A DNA stretch of 64,000 bases from Carposina sasakii. Taxonomy: Eukaryota; Arthropoda; Insecta; Lepidoptera; Carposinidae. The notes under the pieces were generated by a model. The model searched no databases. It was not told the origin of the DNA and was given only the letters and a program-made list of their open reading frames with translations. Made by a program: the position numbers and the translations under genes. The DNA lies in the NCBI GenBank assembly GCA_014607495.2, contig CP053157.1, forward strand, positions 2,108,001 to 2,172,000, read 5' to 3'. Shown piece after piece: positions 16,353 through 28,339 of this stretch (position 1 is its first letter; each line of letters starts with the position of its first letter).

Positions 16353-16737
16353 GGAATTATTTAATTTTTTATTAATTATTTTTTATAATATATAGTGTCC
16401 AGTGTTTATGCTAGTTTTTTCATAGACAGATATTAATTATTTCTCGTGAAAAAATCATGCTACGCGCGTCTATGTGCATTTATGCAGAAAAAAGCAGTCT
16501 ATTTACTCAACTTTGGACCATGTCTTGGGAACCAGACACTTCCCAGGAATGCTTTCATGGAGAAAAATGATCACGATGATGAGGAGATTCCGTAGTTTTC
16601 GGGAACGTCGACGACCAAAAAATAGCCTGTAGGTATAATGATGACCCCATAAATAGTGATGATGATGATGAGGGATACTGAAAGTGTTCGATACATGACG
16701 TGATCAAGTTTAAAGCTTTCCCATCATTTGGCCGTGG

Positions 16738-16866
16738 TGGTTAAAACTGCGGTCACCGACCCGCCTGCCCAACGCAATGACTATGGGCAAATACCCCCAT
16801 GGCAGTCTTGTGGCGTGCCCTGGGGAAGGCCTATGTCCCGCAGTGGACTGCAATAGGCTGATGATG
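16738..16866 (+). repeat. LINE-tail repeat family B
   Basis: Ends CAGTGGACTGCAATAGGCTG followed by a short GATGATG tail. A 5'-truncated copy of the family described at 5872. Confidence 0.75.
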
Positions 16867-17578
16867 AAAACGGTGGTAGTGACGTCACTGGAGCGGATTC
16901 TATGTAAACAATGGTGTCAATAACCGCTCTCCGCTAGAAACCGCATGAATTGGATAAGGAAGACAACGCTCGAGTGACGTCATTTTGGCGCAGAATTACC
17001 GCCGCTATGTAACGGCACCGCTATCTTTCCGATATGAGCAATGTAACAATAACGAATGCCAATACGGTATACTGTAATTATATGGATAGAAAATCAAATA
17101 CTTTTTAACGAATTTACCAAACTTAAAGAAAACAAGAACATCGTTTTGATGTAAAACTAGCGACCCGCCTCGGCCTCGCACGGTTGCAAAGCTGATACTG
17201 TATATGAAACTTTCTCATGAATCACTCTAGCTTTATAAAAAAACTTATCAAAATCCGTTGCGAAGAATAGAAGATCTAAGCATACAATGGCACAGACAGA
17301 CAGCAGGCAACACCTTTGTTTTATAATTATTATTGTTTCTGGTAAACTATGAAGATAATACCTATTACTATGTTATGATTATGATGACTTAATTTTATTC
17401 AAATTGCCAGAAATAACGTAAACTTTGAGTCACGTTACGTTACGATTAACAAAACTAGATGAAATATAATAATTAACATTTAACAACGGGCTTTATTACA
17501 ACGACCATTATAATGTCTAAATACTGCACAGGGTTTGGTACTTACAATTTTACCAATACTATCTATCATACCATATAT

Positions 17579-17639
17579 CGCGTTATATCGCGAAAACGCG
17601 GCTTCGGCTTTGCTATTGCTTTTACGTAATCAGGGGGCC
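17579..17639 (-). repeat. Mini-foldback repeat, about 60 bp
   Basis: Shares GATTACGTAAAAGCAATAG, GCCGAAGCCGCG and the CCCCCTGATTA end with 18076-18133 and 49567-49628. Here it is on the minus strand. Confidence 0.7.
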
Positions 17640-18075
17640 GACGACCTATAACAGTAATTGTTAATCTGTAGGTTTAGTTCCATGGAGAAGAAATAAAAGA
17701 GGAGTAGCGGCTAAGTATTTTTTCATACAAAAATAGTGTGCCGCTGAGCGGGGGTGAAGTATGGGATGAGGGGAGCATCCTAACACTGTGGCTCTGCCCA
17801 TTTACATAGAAACCACCTTGCAGTGACTAGCCAAACTACTTGCTTATGCGTGTGGTTACAGCGTTACACACATTGGCCCTGAAGCTCCACCCCTATCATG
17901 ACGTCATGGCCTCCCGATTGCCACACAACTCAGTTCATAGTCCCACCTCTCTTTTATACCTTCTCCATTTTTAGTTCGGACTTTACCCTAAGGGCCGATT
18001 TTTCCAATGTCAAAAAGGTTTATTTGAAGGATAAAGTTGATGCTGTCTCTGTCTTGATCAAGGTCAGAAAGACAG

Positions 18076-18133
18076 GCCCCCTGATTACGTAAAAGCAATA
18101 GTAAAGTCCAAGCTGCGCGATCGCGATAATTGA
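18076..18133 (+). repeat. Mini-foldback repeat, about 60 bp
   Basis: Starts CCCCCTGATTACGTAAAAGC and continues into CTGCGCGATCGCGATAAT. The right-hand CAGGGGG end seen at 49620 is degraded here. Confidence 0.7.
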
Positions 18134-19064
18134 AAGTGTGTATGTGCGCGGGGCGAGGTGCGGGGCGCGAGAGGACGCCAAGCGCTCGTTGCGCGCACGA
18201 ACGTTCGTCTGCGTAAACTTTAGGATTTCCATTGTTTTTCTCGTTCCCATAGGAATTTCGGTAAATTACTTCTTAATGCTCTCCTATATGAGAGAGATTA
18301 AAATAAGTAAAACACGAAAATATAAATACTTAGTATTTATTCTAAATAAGCACACTATTTAGCAATTTCAGTTGTGTAACATAATTTCAGTTGTGTACAT
18401 AAATTATTAACAAAAAACTGTGTACTATCAATAATTAACAATGTAATAAGGGGCAAGATAGCTTTATATAAAAATAAATAGTATAATCAACAGTTTACCT
18501 GACAAACAGTCACCGCAACAGTCGGAACAAAAATCGTCCGCTTATCGTTTTGCAAGCGCTTATAAAGCATGGCATAAAGAAGTGACCGAGGGAAGTGGAA
18601 ACTAACCACGTGGTATTCGTCTGACAGAAACCACGTACTTCGTAGTACCCGGTCGTTGGTAAAACAGCGTACCTGTCACTGGAACCTCGTACTAGTCAAC
18701 ACAACAACTGATTAATTTTTAATTAACAAAACAAATATTATTTTACATTAATAAATACACAAATCTCCCACATATACTTTTCAAATGCAGACGAATTTGT
18801 GGGTAGCCGCTAGTAATTATCCGCTTCCGCCTGCCTCTTAAGCCGTGACGATCGTAACAGTTATTTTAAAAATGCTCTAAACATCCAGCCCCTCGTAAAC
18901 ATGGGAATTAAGGTGTGCGCTGTAAATCGAGAGAATTGCGTCAGTTTTACAGCAAGACATATAATTTCATTTAAGTACATTAAATACTTTGTAAAAGATT
19001 TCCCTCTAAACTAAGACAAGTGTATACCTATATATAGGTAGTATAGACTCACAAATTATGATAT

Positions 19065-19139
19065 GCTGTGACAGGCTGTGACACAACCAATGAAAGAAGA
19101 TAGGTTTCTTTCATTGGTTGTGTCACAGCCTGTCACAGC
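19065..19139. repeat. Perfect 34-bp hairpin with 7-nt loop
   Basis: Arms 19065-19098 and 19106-19139 are exact reverse complements, with the loop GATAGGT between them. Within each arm CTGTGACA is itself repeated. Nothing around it identifies a transposon; a very short foldback element or a recent inverted duplication would both fit. Confidence 0.9.
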
Positions 19140-19420
19140 CGTTATTATTCTAACTTGGGCACTCCAGAAAGTGTCATCAACAATGACAAATATATGACGG
19201 GTATTGAAGCAAAAATTGAAGCAAAAATCATCTCCCGCCCCGCACTTTCCTCCCTTCCCCACCGAGGATTATTGCCAGCTCATGGAATACCGCAACTTTT
19301 TAGGGTTTCAATAAAAAAATGGGTAGTAAAAATACCAAAAGCCCTAAGTATAAGGTCAGTGTGAATATTATAAAGAAAACGAAATTACAATGAATGGAAT
19401 GATTCACTCGTATTTACAAG

Positions 19421-19578
19421 CTAGTGGACGCCCGCGACTTCGTCCGCGTGAACTGCAGAAAAAACTAAATGTCGAAATTATGCGGGATAAAAATATTTTC
19501 CCGGAATAAATTGAGTTTTACGTGAAAGAGTAACAAACATCCATCCATACTTACAAAATTTCGCGTCTATGATATTAG
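19421..19578 (-). mobile_element. Helitron-like 3' end fragment
   Basis: CTAGTGGACGCCCGCGACTT at the left is the reversed 3' end seen in the element at 10870, followed by about 70 bases of matching body. The other end (GATATTAGTAGGTA) is only weakly like a Helitron start. Confidence 0.65.
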
Positions 19579-21290
19579 TAGGTAGGATGAACAGATAAAA
19601 TCTGTATACCTACCCTATAGTTTAAGTACACAGATAAAAAAACAATTTATTATGACAAAACTAGGGAAATAATTTGTATGTGGCATCACTATAATTTTCA
19701 CTATAACAATTGTAAAAAAAAATTAAAATACTTTTGTATATTTAAGTACCAAGGCTACTAATTGTGCCACTTATACGTGTAATGTGATCCCCAAGTGTTT
19801 ACTTAGTGACTCGGTACAATTTTTACAGGTAGGGGGCCATGCAATTCGGAATAATTAATATTATTCTGTTGATGTTATCCCACTGACGTATAGTATTCTG
19901 TGGGATGAACTAGGTTGATTCTTCCGACTTAAATTTACTTCAAAAGTTTTCGTGATCACGGCTTCTTGACCCTCCTTGGGCACTTAGACAAGATAACATA
20001 ATATCCCGTTTAGCGAAAAAAAAAACATTTCGTTAACTTAGGGAAGTACGCTCGTAAAATTGTTTCATTATCTAGGCCACCAGTAAAATGCTCTAACACC
20101 TACTAACTACTGAATATTAGCCTTGCATGTTCCGACACGCAATTTCATAATGTCGCTTTGTCGCTCTACACCGCTTATAGCGATATCACGCTTACACAAC
20201 GGAAATAATCCTGCTTTAAAAGTTCATGACAGGAAAATACGAAAACAAACTAAATAATCTCACAAACATGCAGGGATATCCGCATAAATTTCCTCAAACA
20301 TAATCAAATCAGCAACTATCCCATAAAGACGAATTTTAAAGTAATGAAATATTTGATCCGATGCCAAAAATAAATAAAAAGCGTTTAACAAGGAAAAAGC
20401 GTGCATAATCCTCACATCTGCTTATTCACATAGTTACAGCTTGTTACGCCAGGATTAGCACTGATCCTCGCTAATTGGAGCCGTAGCAAGGTGTGGCGCT
20501 AGTGGGTAGGGGAAGTTTTTTTATTTAATCTGGATCGCTCTAAAGCGAGAATTTCAAAATTCAATTCGATGATGTCTAATGTTCGCGTAGTATTTTTCGA
20601 ATAATTTTTGCATTCACAGTGGTTTGATGAAGGTCCTAGTGACAAGTTTTTATTATTTAAATATGCCTAGTATGTTAGTATGACAAGTATAGGCAAACTG
20701 AGCGAAAAGTGTACCACTTTATCATCAGTATCACTTTCAGTTAACGATTTCTAGTCTCGTCTCAGTTTTTTTTTTTGAAGATTTCGATTTTTCGAGTTCT
20801 TTTGTAGATATGTCATGTAGTGGCCAGTTTTTACCCCTACTATTGCAACTTATTTTGTAAGTACATAATCTGAAACTGGTGCCCCACCTTTATTTCTTAA
20901 ATCGGCCATAACATGAAACGACACGCGTTCTAACAAATTGATTGGCACAGCAAAAAAGTTGTTAAACAAAATAATGAGACAAATTTACCTGTAGGTACAG
21001 TGTACGTACAGGTACACATACGGTTTTTAATCTCTATTAACATGGGGTGATAGGTTTTTTTTGCGAAGAAATAATAATATTTTAGCAGGCTTCTTCTATG
21101 ATACAAAGTAACATGTCCTGACTGATTCATCAACGCAAAGACAAAACTACTGAAGCAAGAAACATTGATATTTGGACCGTGGCTCCCTTTTGTTGTCAGT
21201 CAACTAAGAAGGGATTTCCTGAAGTTGCAACGGTAATAAGAAATAAAGAAAATTCTAAAGTTTAAGCGAACAAAAGTTTCTTTTCGTTTG
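19579..21290. other. No gene seen
   Basis: AT-rich, with scattered frames up to 67 codons that show no family resemblance. No repeat of the families named elsewhere was recognised. Confidence 0.45.
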
Positions 21291-21309
21291 GTACATCCTT
21301 TATTTGATA

Positions 21310-21525
21310 TTTTTATTGAGGTTTGGCTAGTGTATAGCTATCGGGAATAACGTTGCCAATAATGTAATTTAAAAAGAGATGGTAAAATTCGTCATCCGAG
21401 GTAATTGACCCGATAGCTCAGTTGATTAGAGCGAAAGCACGGTTTACGAGTGGTCGTGAGTTCAAATCTCACTCGGGTGAAGATTTTTTTCATTTTCTTA
21501 TTAATATTTTATAATCCTTTATTTA
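21310..21525 (+). mobile_element. tRNA-like repeat (same family as 15752)
   Basis: The body phrase AAAATTCGTCATCCGAGGTA precedes a 74-nt tRNA-like module at 21407-21480 and a T-rich trailer. The module has D stem GCTC/GAGC, T stem GTGAG/CTCAC and acceptor GACCCGA/TCGGGTG (6 of 7 pairs). Confidence 0.7.
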
Positions 21526-21596
21526 TTTACGACATGCCAACAACATATACATCTGTACATTATAAAAATAGAGAATGGTCCAGGTCTGATGCACAT

Positions 21597-23622
21597 GTCT
21601 CTTATGAAATGAAATGAAATGAATGAAATGAAATGATGTTTATTTGCATTAAATGTGGTACATTTGGTAAAGGTGTTGGTTAAAATGTCACAATACAGGT
21701 CTCACACATTTAGTCGTCTCCGACATGCAACATAGGTAGTAGGTACATATTACAGCTGCTTCAAATAATGGCTACACACAAATTGTATTAAATTCAGCTT
21801 ACTTGCCATGTCATGCTATTTATTGTCACCTTATCAAATAATTATATAAAATTACACAAATTTTTACCTATACATACAGTTTACAAACATTATCTGTAAA
21901 TACGTAGGGCAAATTATAAGTTGAAATAATATTATTTATTCAAAAACACACTGGACACAAGCAAGAACATAAGATGGGTATCACATTTACATAAATCATA
22001 TACCTAATTCATTCAAATTATCTGTAAAGAATTCGTCTAGTGAGTAAAAACATTTACTGATTAGCCATTTTGTTAGTATAGTAGTAATTTTTCTAATAGT
22101 CATGTTATGTACATCATAAGGTAATTTATTATATATTTTAATACACATGCTATAGCTGTTTCTTTGATATAATGCGCTATAAGAACGATAGTTTTGTACA
22201 AGTTTGTTTGCATGTCTAGATGTACAAGGTTTTATGTCTTTCCGTTTGGTGAATAGATGAGGATTTTTTTTACAAACAAACAGGATTCCAATACATACAT
22301 GGAGTATAGAGTCATTAAACCAAACCCTTTAAAAACAGGCTTACAGGATTCACGTGGACCAATGCCAGACAAAGCTCGTATACATTTCTTTTGGGCTATA
22401 AATGCTTTGTTCACGTAAGAACCATTTCCCCAAATGATCAATCCGTATCGTAGATTTGACGCTACATATCCATGATACGCTAACAATGCCACATTTTGTG
22501 AAGAGGTTTGTCGCAGTCTACGCAGGACATACACGAAGCTATTTATTTTATTGCATACTTTTTCAATATGCCTTGTATAGGTCACGAGTTTGTCAATTAC
22601 TATTCCGAGAAACTTTGTTTCATTTACTTCTGTTAGAGCATTCCCGCTATAGTTAACATTAATTTTAGAGTCATTTCGATCAGTCATAGCAAAGTTGATA
22701 TAGTAAGTTTTGCTTAAATTTGTTTGCATATCATTCATGTCAAGCCAGTTTATTATATTTTTTAGTACTCTATTCATTTCGGTCTCATGACTGTTAACGC
22801 AAGCCGAGTCCAAGGATACAACTACAGAGATATCATCAGCAAATAGGGTGCACTTATGATTTGTCGCAGAGGGCAGATCATTGATGTAAAGTAAAAAAAG
22901 TAGTGGTCCCAATATGCTACCTTGCGGAACACCTTTTGTGTTGCATCTGTACTCCGAATTGCACGATGTCATCCTGCCATCTATACCTACACCATCAATG
23001 CTAACACATTGTTGTCTATTTAGTAAATAGGATTCTATCCACGACAATGCAGTACCTCTAAACCCGTACCTTTCCATCTTTGCGAGCAGTATTTTGTGGT
23101 TTACTAAGTCGAAAGCTTTTGACATATCAAAAAAGATGACAGAAGTGAGCTTTTTTGAATCTAAATTCTCGACAACTGCTTTCATCAAGGAAAATACTGA
23201 ATGGGTAGTTGATTTTCCCTTCTGAAAGCCGTTTTGTTCGGATCGTAGAATGTTATATTTATTGATAAACTGCATCAGTCTTGTGGACATACATTTTTCT
23301 ATTATCTTACTCAAGATTGGGATCAGTGTAATAGGCCGGTAGTTCTCTATATCAGTTTGAGTTCCCTTTTTGTAAATAGGTTTAACAACAGATTTTTTTA
23401 GTTTTTCTGGGAAGCATCCCGTCTGAAAAGATAAGTTTACTATAAGGCTCAGTATAGATCCCAACTCATGTTTGCATTCTTTCAGAATCTTAGTGGAAAT
23501 AGCGTCATAGCCGCAAGCATTTGAATTTTTTAATGACTGTATTATTTTAGATATTTCATGTGGTGTGGTCGGTGTCAAGAAGAAAGAGTTTGGTAAGGGT
23601 TTGATACTCGTTATAGGCTAGC
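21597..23622 (-). mobile_element. CR1/jockey-group LINE, 5'-truncated
   Basis: One reverse transcriptase frame on the minus strand is followed by about 400 bases of 3' UTR (21600-21995) and a CATTT-type pentamer tail (ATGAA repeats on the plus strand at 21605-21635). The open phase ends upstream near 23622, with no endonuclease, so the 5' half is missing. Confidence 0.85.
21996..23620 (-). pseudogene. LINE reverse transcriptase ORF2, frameshifted and 5'-truncated
   Basis: The long frame 22232-23578 has RT motifs in order: YRPITLIPILSK (about 80-91), FFDMSKAFDLVNH (about 149-161), KGVPQGSILGPLLFLLYIND (215-234) and the catalytic FADD (about 246-249). The open phase continues upstream of its Met to about 23620 with no start, which marks the truncation. 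It stops at 22232, just after a run of eight T at 22264-22271. Past that run the other phase stays open down to a stop at 21996 and looks like the normal C-terminal end. A one-base change in the run has therefore split the frame. The clade is CR1/jockey-like; a closer name is not possible by eye. Confidence 0.85.
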
Positions 23623-24150
23623 TCAGCACTTACACATAAAAATTCCTGCTAATTCATGGGATTAGTTATTTTGTAGAATTCCATTACTCGTATCACATCG
23701 TAAGTACCTATTTAATTACTTTATTCCCTAAATCCCGTTTAACTCCTTTATTTAATCGAAGACAATAAATGCTGGATTACACAGAACAAATTACAGTAAC
23801 GCAGGATTCTTACGAGTAATTTTGTAGCAAATTTTAATTAACGAGTTTACACGCGGACGCCTTCGCGTTTGCGATCGACTGTGTGTTAGGAGGTGAAGCG
23901 ATTTTGATTTTGAAATCTAAAGGAGTCTGCCCATTTATCGTATCATATCATTACGCTAGAGTCCTACAAACTTTCATTCCCAGTAGTTCCACTGAACAGT
24001 TTTACCGTAGGACTACTGTGACTATTGACCACTGGTTCTACTTTTAAATGTACAACCGTACAGTAGAACAATTGGAACATGGTTTTACAATAGTTCTATT
24101 TTATTTTACATAAAATATTTTTAACACAACATGAAAAACACAATGATATT
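23623..24150. other. No gene seen
   Basis: AT-rich spacer between the LINE truncation point and the next Helitron-like element. Nothing recognised. Confidence 0.5.
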
Positions 24151-24158
24151 ATAATATA

Positions 24159-24917
24159 CTAGTGGCCCGCCCTCGCTTCGCTTCGGTACATATCAGTACA
24201 TTAGCTACAACTTCATATGTAGGTACAGCGGTTTTCGTAAAAATTTGGTTCCCTTCCCGTGGGAATTTCGGGAAATCCGTTCTTAGTGCTCCCTCGCAGT
24301 CCCTAATGAACGTACAGGTCTGGTTTCAAATTCATATGTATCGCGGTTGTCGTAAAAAATGAATTCCCGTTTGTCCCCTTCCCGTGGGAATTTCGGGAAA
24401 TGCGTTCCTAGTGCTTCCTCGGAGACCATAATGAACATATATGTCCAATTTCAGATTCATATGTGTAGCCGTTTTCGTAAAAAAAAAAATCCCGTTGGTC
24501 CCCTTCCCGTGGGAATTTCGGGAAATCCGTTCTCAGTGCTTCCTCGGGGTCCCAAATAAATATATATGCCCAATTTCAGCTTCATATGTATAGCGGTTTT
24601 CGTAAAAATTATGAATTCCCGTTTGTCCCCTTCCCGTGGGAATTTCGGGAAATCCGTTTTTAGTCCTCCCTCGCTGTCCCCAATGAACATATATGCCCGA
24701 TTTCAGCTTCATATGTATAGCGGTTTTCGTAAAAAATATAGAATTCCCGTTGGTCGCCTTCCCGTGGGAATATCGGGAAATTCTTGTAGCCTATGTTCAT
24801 CCAGGTCCAATAAGGATTCTAACGGTGAAAGAATTTTTTAAATCGGTCCAGAAGTTTTTGAGCCTATTCATTACAACCAAACAAACAAAGTTTTCCTCTT
24901 TATAATATTAGTGTAGA
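24159..24917 (-). mobile_element. Helitron-like element with tandem array
   Basis: Minus-strand start TCTACACTAATATTATAAAG and end CGAAGCGAGGGCGGGCCACTAG-type sequence, inserted between A (24158) and T (24918). The last 120 bases and the internal units match the element at 10870, but the 3' tip differs (GGGCGGGCCACTAG instead of CGGGCGTCCACTAG), so two 3'-end types share one 5' end. Confidence 0.85.
24252..24790. repeat. Tandem array, five units of about 125-128 bp
   Basis: The core TTCCCGTGGGAATTTCGGGA recurs at about 24255, 24380, 24505, 24632 and 24760. Unit content is the same as in the array at 11065. Confidence 0.9.
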
Positions 24918-25128
24918 TATAAATTTGTCTCATGTCGCGTAAAAAGAAGAAAGTGTTCCCTGATAAATAGTTTAATCCGTATCAAACCTCGTCGCTTTTA
25001 ACTTGTACCAAACCCGAAAAGGACTCTTAACAAAACGTGTTACAGTATACTTAGATATTACATTATATTATTAATTAAAGTAATTAATACCATTTTATTA
25101 CTTTACCTTCATAAAATTTTAACTTTAT

Positions 25129-25505
25129 ACAGGATGATTTTTGGTCGTCAACGTTCCCGAAAACTACGGAATCTCCTCATCATCACGATCATTTTTCTCC
25201 ATGGAAGCATACCTGGGAAGTGTCTGGTTTCCAAAATATTAGGGTCCAAAGTTGAGTAAATAGACTGCGTTTTTCTGCATAAATGCACATAGACGCGCGT
25301 AGCAGGATTTTTTCACAAAAAATAATTAATATCTGTCTATAAAAAAACTAACATAAACACTAGACACTATAAATTTCGCACGATCAAGGAATTAAAAAAA
25401 AAAAATTCAAAAAAAAAAAATTCCCAGCATTTTTTTTGGCATAAACTTACTTTATTTCATGTATAGAATACGTTCGTTAAAGGTGGCCACAAAAAAACAT
25501 CCTGT
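25129..25505 (-). mobile_element. MITE with ACAGGATG TIRs
   Basis: It begins ACAGGATGATTTTTGGTCG and ends GGCCACAAAAAAACATCCTGT. The inside contains the phrase CATAGACGCGCGTAGCAGG shared with 15605, 53991 and 57254. Two A-rich runs lie near 25400. There is no coding capacity. Confidence 0.85.
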
Positions 25506-25622
25506 ATTTAACAATAATTTGAGAGTGATCTATAAAATAAGTGTAGCGAAAACGTTGCACATAGAGTGCGTTTTAAAATTTGGTATTACGCTTCTAGTGC
25601 ATGAAAGTAAGAGCTAAATAGC

Positions 25623-25705
25623 AACATCCCCTGTCTGCCCGTGGGTATCGTAAGGGCTTCCGGGAGGTGGTCAGCAGGGCCTCCCGTGTTCACAACATAG
25701 TTCGA
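25623..25705 (+). repeat. LINE-tail repeat family B, upstream part
   Basis: TGCCCGTGGGTATCGTAAGG and the CTCCCGTG phrase match the 5' parts of the copies at 32212 and 34112. The 3' GAT-tailed part is absent. Confidence 0.6.
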
Positions 25706-25781
25706 AAATCATACTACTCGACCTATTACCTGACCTAACCCACCTCGGGTGTAGCTAAGTGACAATTATAGTACCTATATT

Positions 25782-25925
25782 AACATCCGTCATCATCATC
25801 ATTATCATTTACAGCCCTGAGAAGTCCACTGTTGGACATAGGCCTCCCCCAACAACCTCCACTCCGACCGGTCGGAAGCAGCCTGCATCCAACCGACGCC
25901 CGCGATCTTGGCACTTGACTGGGAT
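25782..25925 (-). mobile_element. RTE-like LINE 3' tip
   Basis: Reverse-strand match to the end of the 29.8-31.8 kb LINE, starting with a CATCATCAT tail and TTTACAGCCCTGAGAAGTCC. The similarity fades after the phrase CCTGCATCCAACCGACGCCC. Confidence 0.85.
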
Positions 25926-26223
25926 CCAACCTACGCCACAGCCATAGTTATACCTATATACTCGTCCATATTTATGTACTCACTGTTCAATTAGATAAAA
26001 ACACCACCCTAGTACCACCCACTAACTAACCCTAATACAAAGTTATGGTGACTTAGAAGTTAAATTATCTTAATGACTACCTAATGACGGAATTGCATGT
26101 TGTTAATGACAACCAAAGTTGACTGATACAGGTTTGTTGACGGCTAAGTTTACTTCATTATTATTGTTATTTATGTATTGTATATTGTTGTTTATGTAGA
26201 AAAAAATGTAAAAGTTTAATCAT

Positions 26224-26484
26224 GGTGATTATTTTATAAATTTAATAAATATTCACACACTTCACACACATTGATCTAGTTCCACGCTAATATTTTAAGG
26301 TCTTATGTCGTAGGTACTAAGCAATGGTATATAAATACATAGATAAGTATAGAAATATCCATGACTCGAGAACAAACATCGATATTCATCATATCAATGT
26401 TTGCACCTACCGTGATTCGAACCCAGGACCTATGGCGTCGCAGGCAGCACTACTACCAACTACACCAATCGGCCGTCTCGAAGT
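26224..26484 (-). mobile_element. Metulj-type SINE
   Basis: On the minus strand a tRNA-like head (GGCCGATTGGTGTAG... with B box GGGTTCGAATCACGG) is followed by a body with TGATGAATATCGATGTTTGT and a tail ending in TGTGTGAATATTTATTAA. Near-identical copies lie at 33046-33312 and 51206-51455, all in the same orientation. The family name comes from resemblance to butterfly Metulj SINEs, from memory. Confidence 0.8.
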
Positions 26485-28075
26485 ACTAGCCAGAAACTTT
26501 TCACATAAATTCCGTATTAAAAATATATGTCTAATACCAAATACTCAGAAAATACATTTACAGCAAAATATGATTTTCACCTCAAAAACTTGGTTCAAAT
26601 ATTACAAAGTGTATTTCCATGTGAAGTCTGGCTGAATAATATATGCGTAATCAACAACAAAACTTATCAACGCAATGGTAAGATGGTCCCACAACTGGTG
26701 AGTAAAGTGTTGGAGCTGACTAAAACACTAAAGTGAACATTCTTAGCCCTTTTTACAGTATCTACTTGTTCATTGTATACTTCTTTGAACGAACATACAG
26801 TAGTTCACTATTTCATACACTAACTTAAAACAATTTATCTGTACCTTAACCGAATCATTACAGAAATCTCTAACTTACCATTTTTTCAAGCTAAAACTTT
26901 TCACAAGACGAACGGGCCGGAGTCAATGCGCGTGGCGTGAGACAAGAGAACCAATGAGCGAAGCAGTCCGCTTTAAATGTGGAATGTGGTTTTTAAATGT
27001 TTTATAACAACCTCTGAGTTTAAAATGATAAAACACTTTTTTAAATACTTCAAATTTTGGGTCCATGTCGTGAAAAAATCATTCTATATACTCGTAAATA
27101 CCAGTTTCTGCACGGACATATCAGCCAAAGTCTACATTTACCTTCCCGCACTAGTCGCATATATTTTTTATTTCCATATTATTACGTTTCTACCTAGTTT
27201 CGCCTGTAATAAACGTCCCCGGAACATTATTGGTTTCCTTAGTAAGAACCAAGTGAATTTTAAAACACGCAGTACCTATCTCTAAACTTGTATGTATTTT
27301 CCAGTATCTCGAGGTAGAATATTGTCGAAGAAAATTGTTTTTCTAGACTTCTGGAGTATTTACTTCGAAGTTTCCGCTTTCATCTTTATTACTAAAGTTT
27401 GGTGCAGTGTTCTTGTATTCATTCTATTTTTGTTCTTCTATAATAATATTATTGTTGGGATTCCTGACTACCTTATGATATCGAACTAGGCCCGCTGTAC
27501 CAAATGAAATCACAGACTGTGATTAAATTATTAGAATATTTTGGCCTAGAAAAAGGCTTAAAATAAAACACATTATTTAATACGTACTACTAACTATTAA
27601 AATTTAATTATTGCTTAGTGATTCTGTAATTCTCTAATAACCTATATTTTGCTTTTGCGTAATACTTACTAACATTTATGTATTTCTCCGCACAAAGTTA
27701 TCACTTTTTAACCGACTAGAAACTATTTAGTAGTATGTAAGGCTAACGTGTTACTTGAATCAACGTATTCTGATGCTACTGTGCTGATGATGAAGCTACA
27801 GAACTCCTTAACGGTTAGGAGTTGGGAGACAGTACTGCAATTGGTCGATGGAAACTATATAGTAGTATGTAGGGCTAACGTGTTGCTTGTGAGGTGTACT
27901 TATAAACAAATAAATGTAATTAAGAAAACTGACCGACGACACTAAAATTCAAAGTAAAACTAAGAATAGGAAATTGCATAAACGCATGCCCTGTCCACTA
28001 CACCGTATTGTATTTTGTCGTGTGTTTGGCTTTGCCAGGCGCGCGCGTCCGTCAACACAACAGACTACATTACCT
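26485..28075. other. No gene seen
   Basis: Several frames of 60-100 codons occur on the plus strand (for example 26977-27285), but their AT-driven composition rich in Phe, Lys, Ile and Tyr shows no domain. A weak local repeat (GTAGTATGTA-GGCTAACGTG) occurs at about 27730 and 27860. Confidence 0.4.
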
Positions 28076-28079
28076 AGGC

Positions 28080-28290
28080 TGGTACCGACTCCAAAAAATA
28101 AGTTATAATTATAAATATTTAAATAGTTAAAGGTGACTTTGTTAAAGTATTAGGTATTAAGTTGTAAATATTTAAATAATTTTAGATTTTTAATATGTAT
28201 TAAGTAGATAAATTAGTTAAGTTATTTATCGCTTTTTAGTTAAAGTTTTTGTCGATAGTGTTTTTTGAAGTCGGTAATTTTTTTTTTTAA
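28080..28290. repeat. Short MITE-like element
   Basis: It is bounded by TACCGACTCCAAAAAATAAG and, inverted, TTTTTTGAAGTCGGTAA. The ends match a CCGACTTC-AAAAA terminal type that I recall from Lepidoptera. A related end (ACCGTCTTAAAAAAGGAGG) lies at 13271-13290. Confidence 0.5.
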
Positions 28291-28339
28291 AGTCAATTTA
28301 TACTATTATAAAAGATTTAGTGCCCAATAGAATATTAGT

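Larger units (their letters stand above)
15752..16392 (+). mobile_element. Dimeric tRNA-like repeat nested in MITE
   Basis: Two units share a body (ATGAAAAAATAACGTTTCCA, then AATTCGTCATCCGAGTAATT), a tRNA-like module and a T-rich trailer. The first unit is shorter at its 5' side, while the second has about 250 extra bases before the shared body. TATAG-like sequence borders both sides, consistent with a target duplication at the MITE interruption point. Confidence 0.7.
15605..16630 (+). mobile_element. MITE (ACAGG-type TIRs) interrupted by tRNA-like dimer
   Basis: The left end (ACAGGGTGTTTTTTCGTGG) and right end (CCAAAAAATAGCCTGT) match the ends of uninterrupted relatives at 25129-25505, 53991-54358 and 57254-57556. 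In those relatives the sequence runs straight through AAATTTATAGTGTCTAGTG; here that phrase is split at TATAG by about 640 bases. Internal phrases such as TGCTACGCGCGTCTATGTGC are shared by all. Confidence 0.8.
16867..19060. other. Long non-coding stretch with two mini-foldbacks
   Basis: No gene is supportable. Two copies of a roughly 60-base element with CCCCCTGATTACGT at one end lie at 17579-17639 (inverted) and 18076-18133. A GC-rich part near 18140-18200 (GCGCGAGAGG, CGCGCACGAACG) stands out from the AT-rich surroundings but encodes nothing recognised. Confidence 0.45.

Noticed and set aside
26977..27489. Two adjacent plus-strand frames rich in Phe and Ile, as possible membrane proteins
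   Set aside because: The hydrophobic content follows from T-rich sequence; no signal or family pattern is visible.
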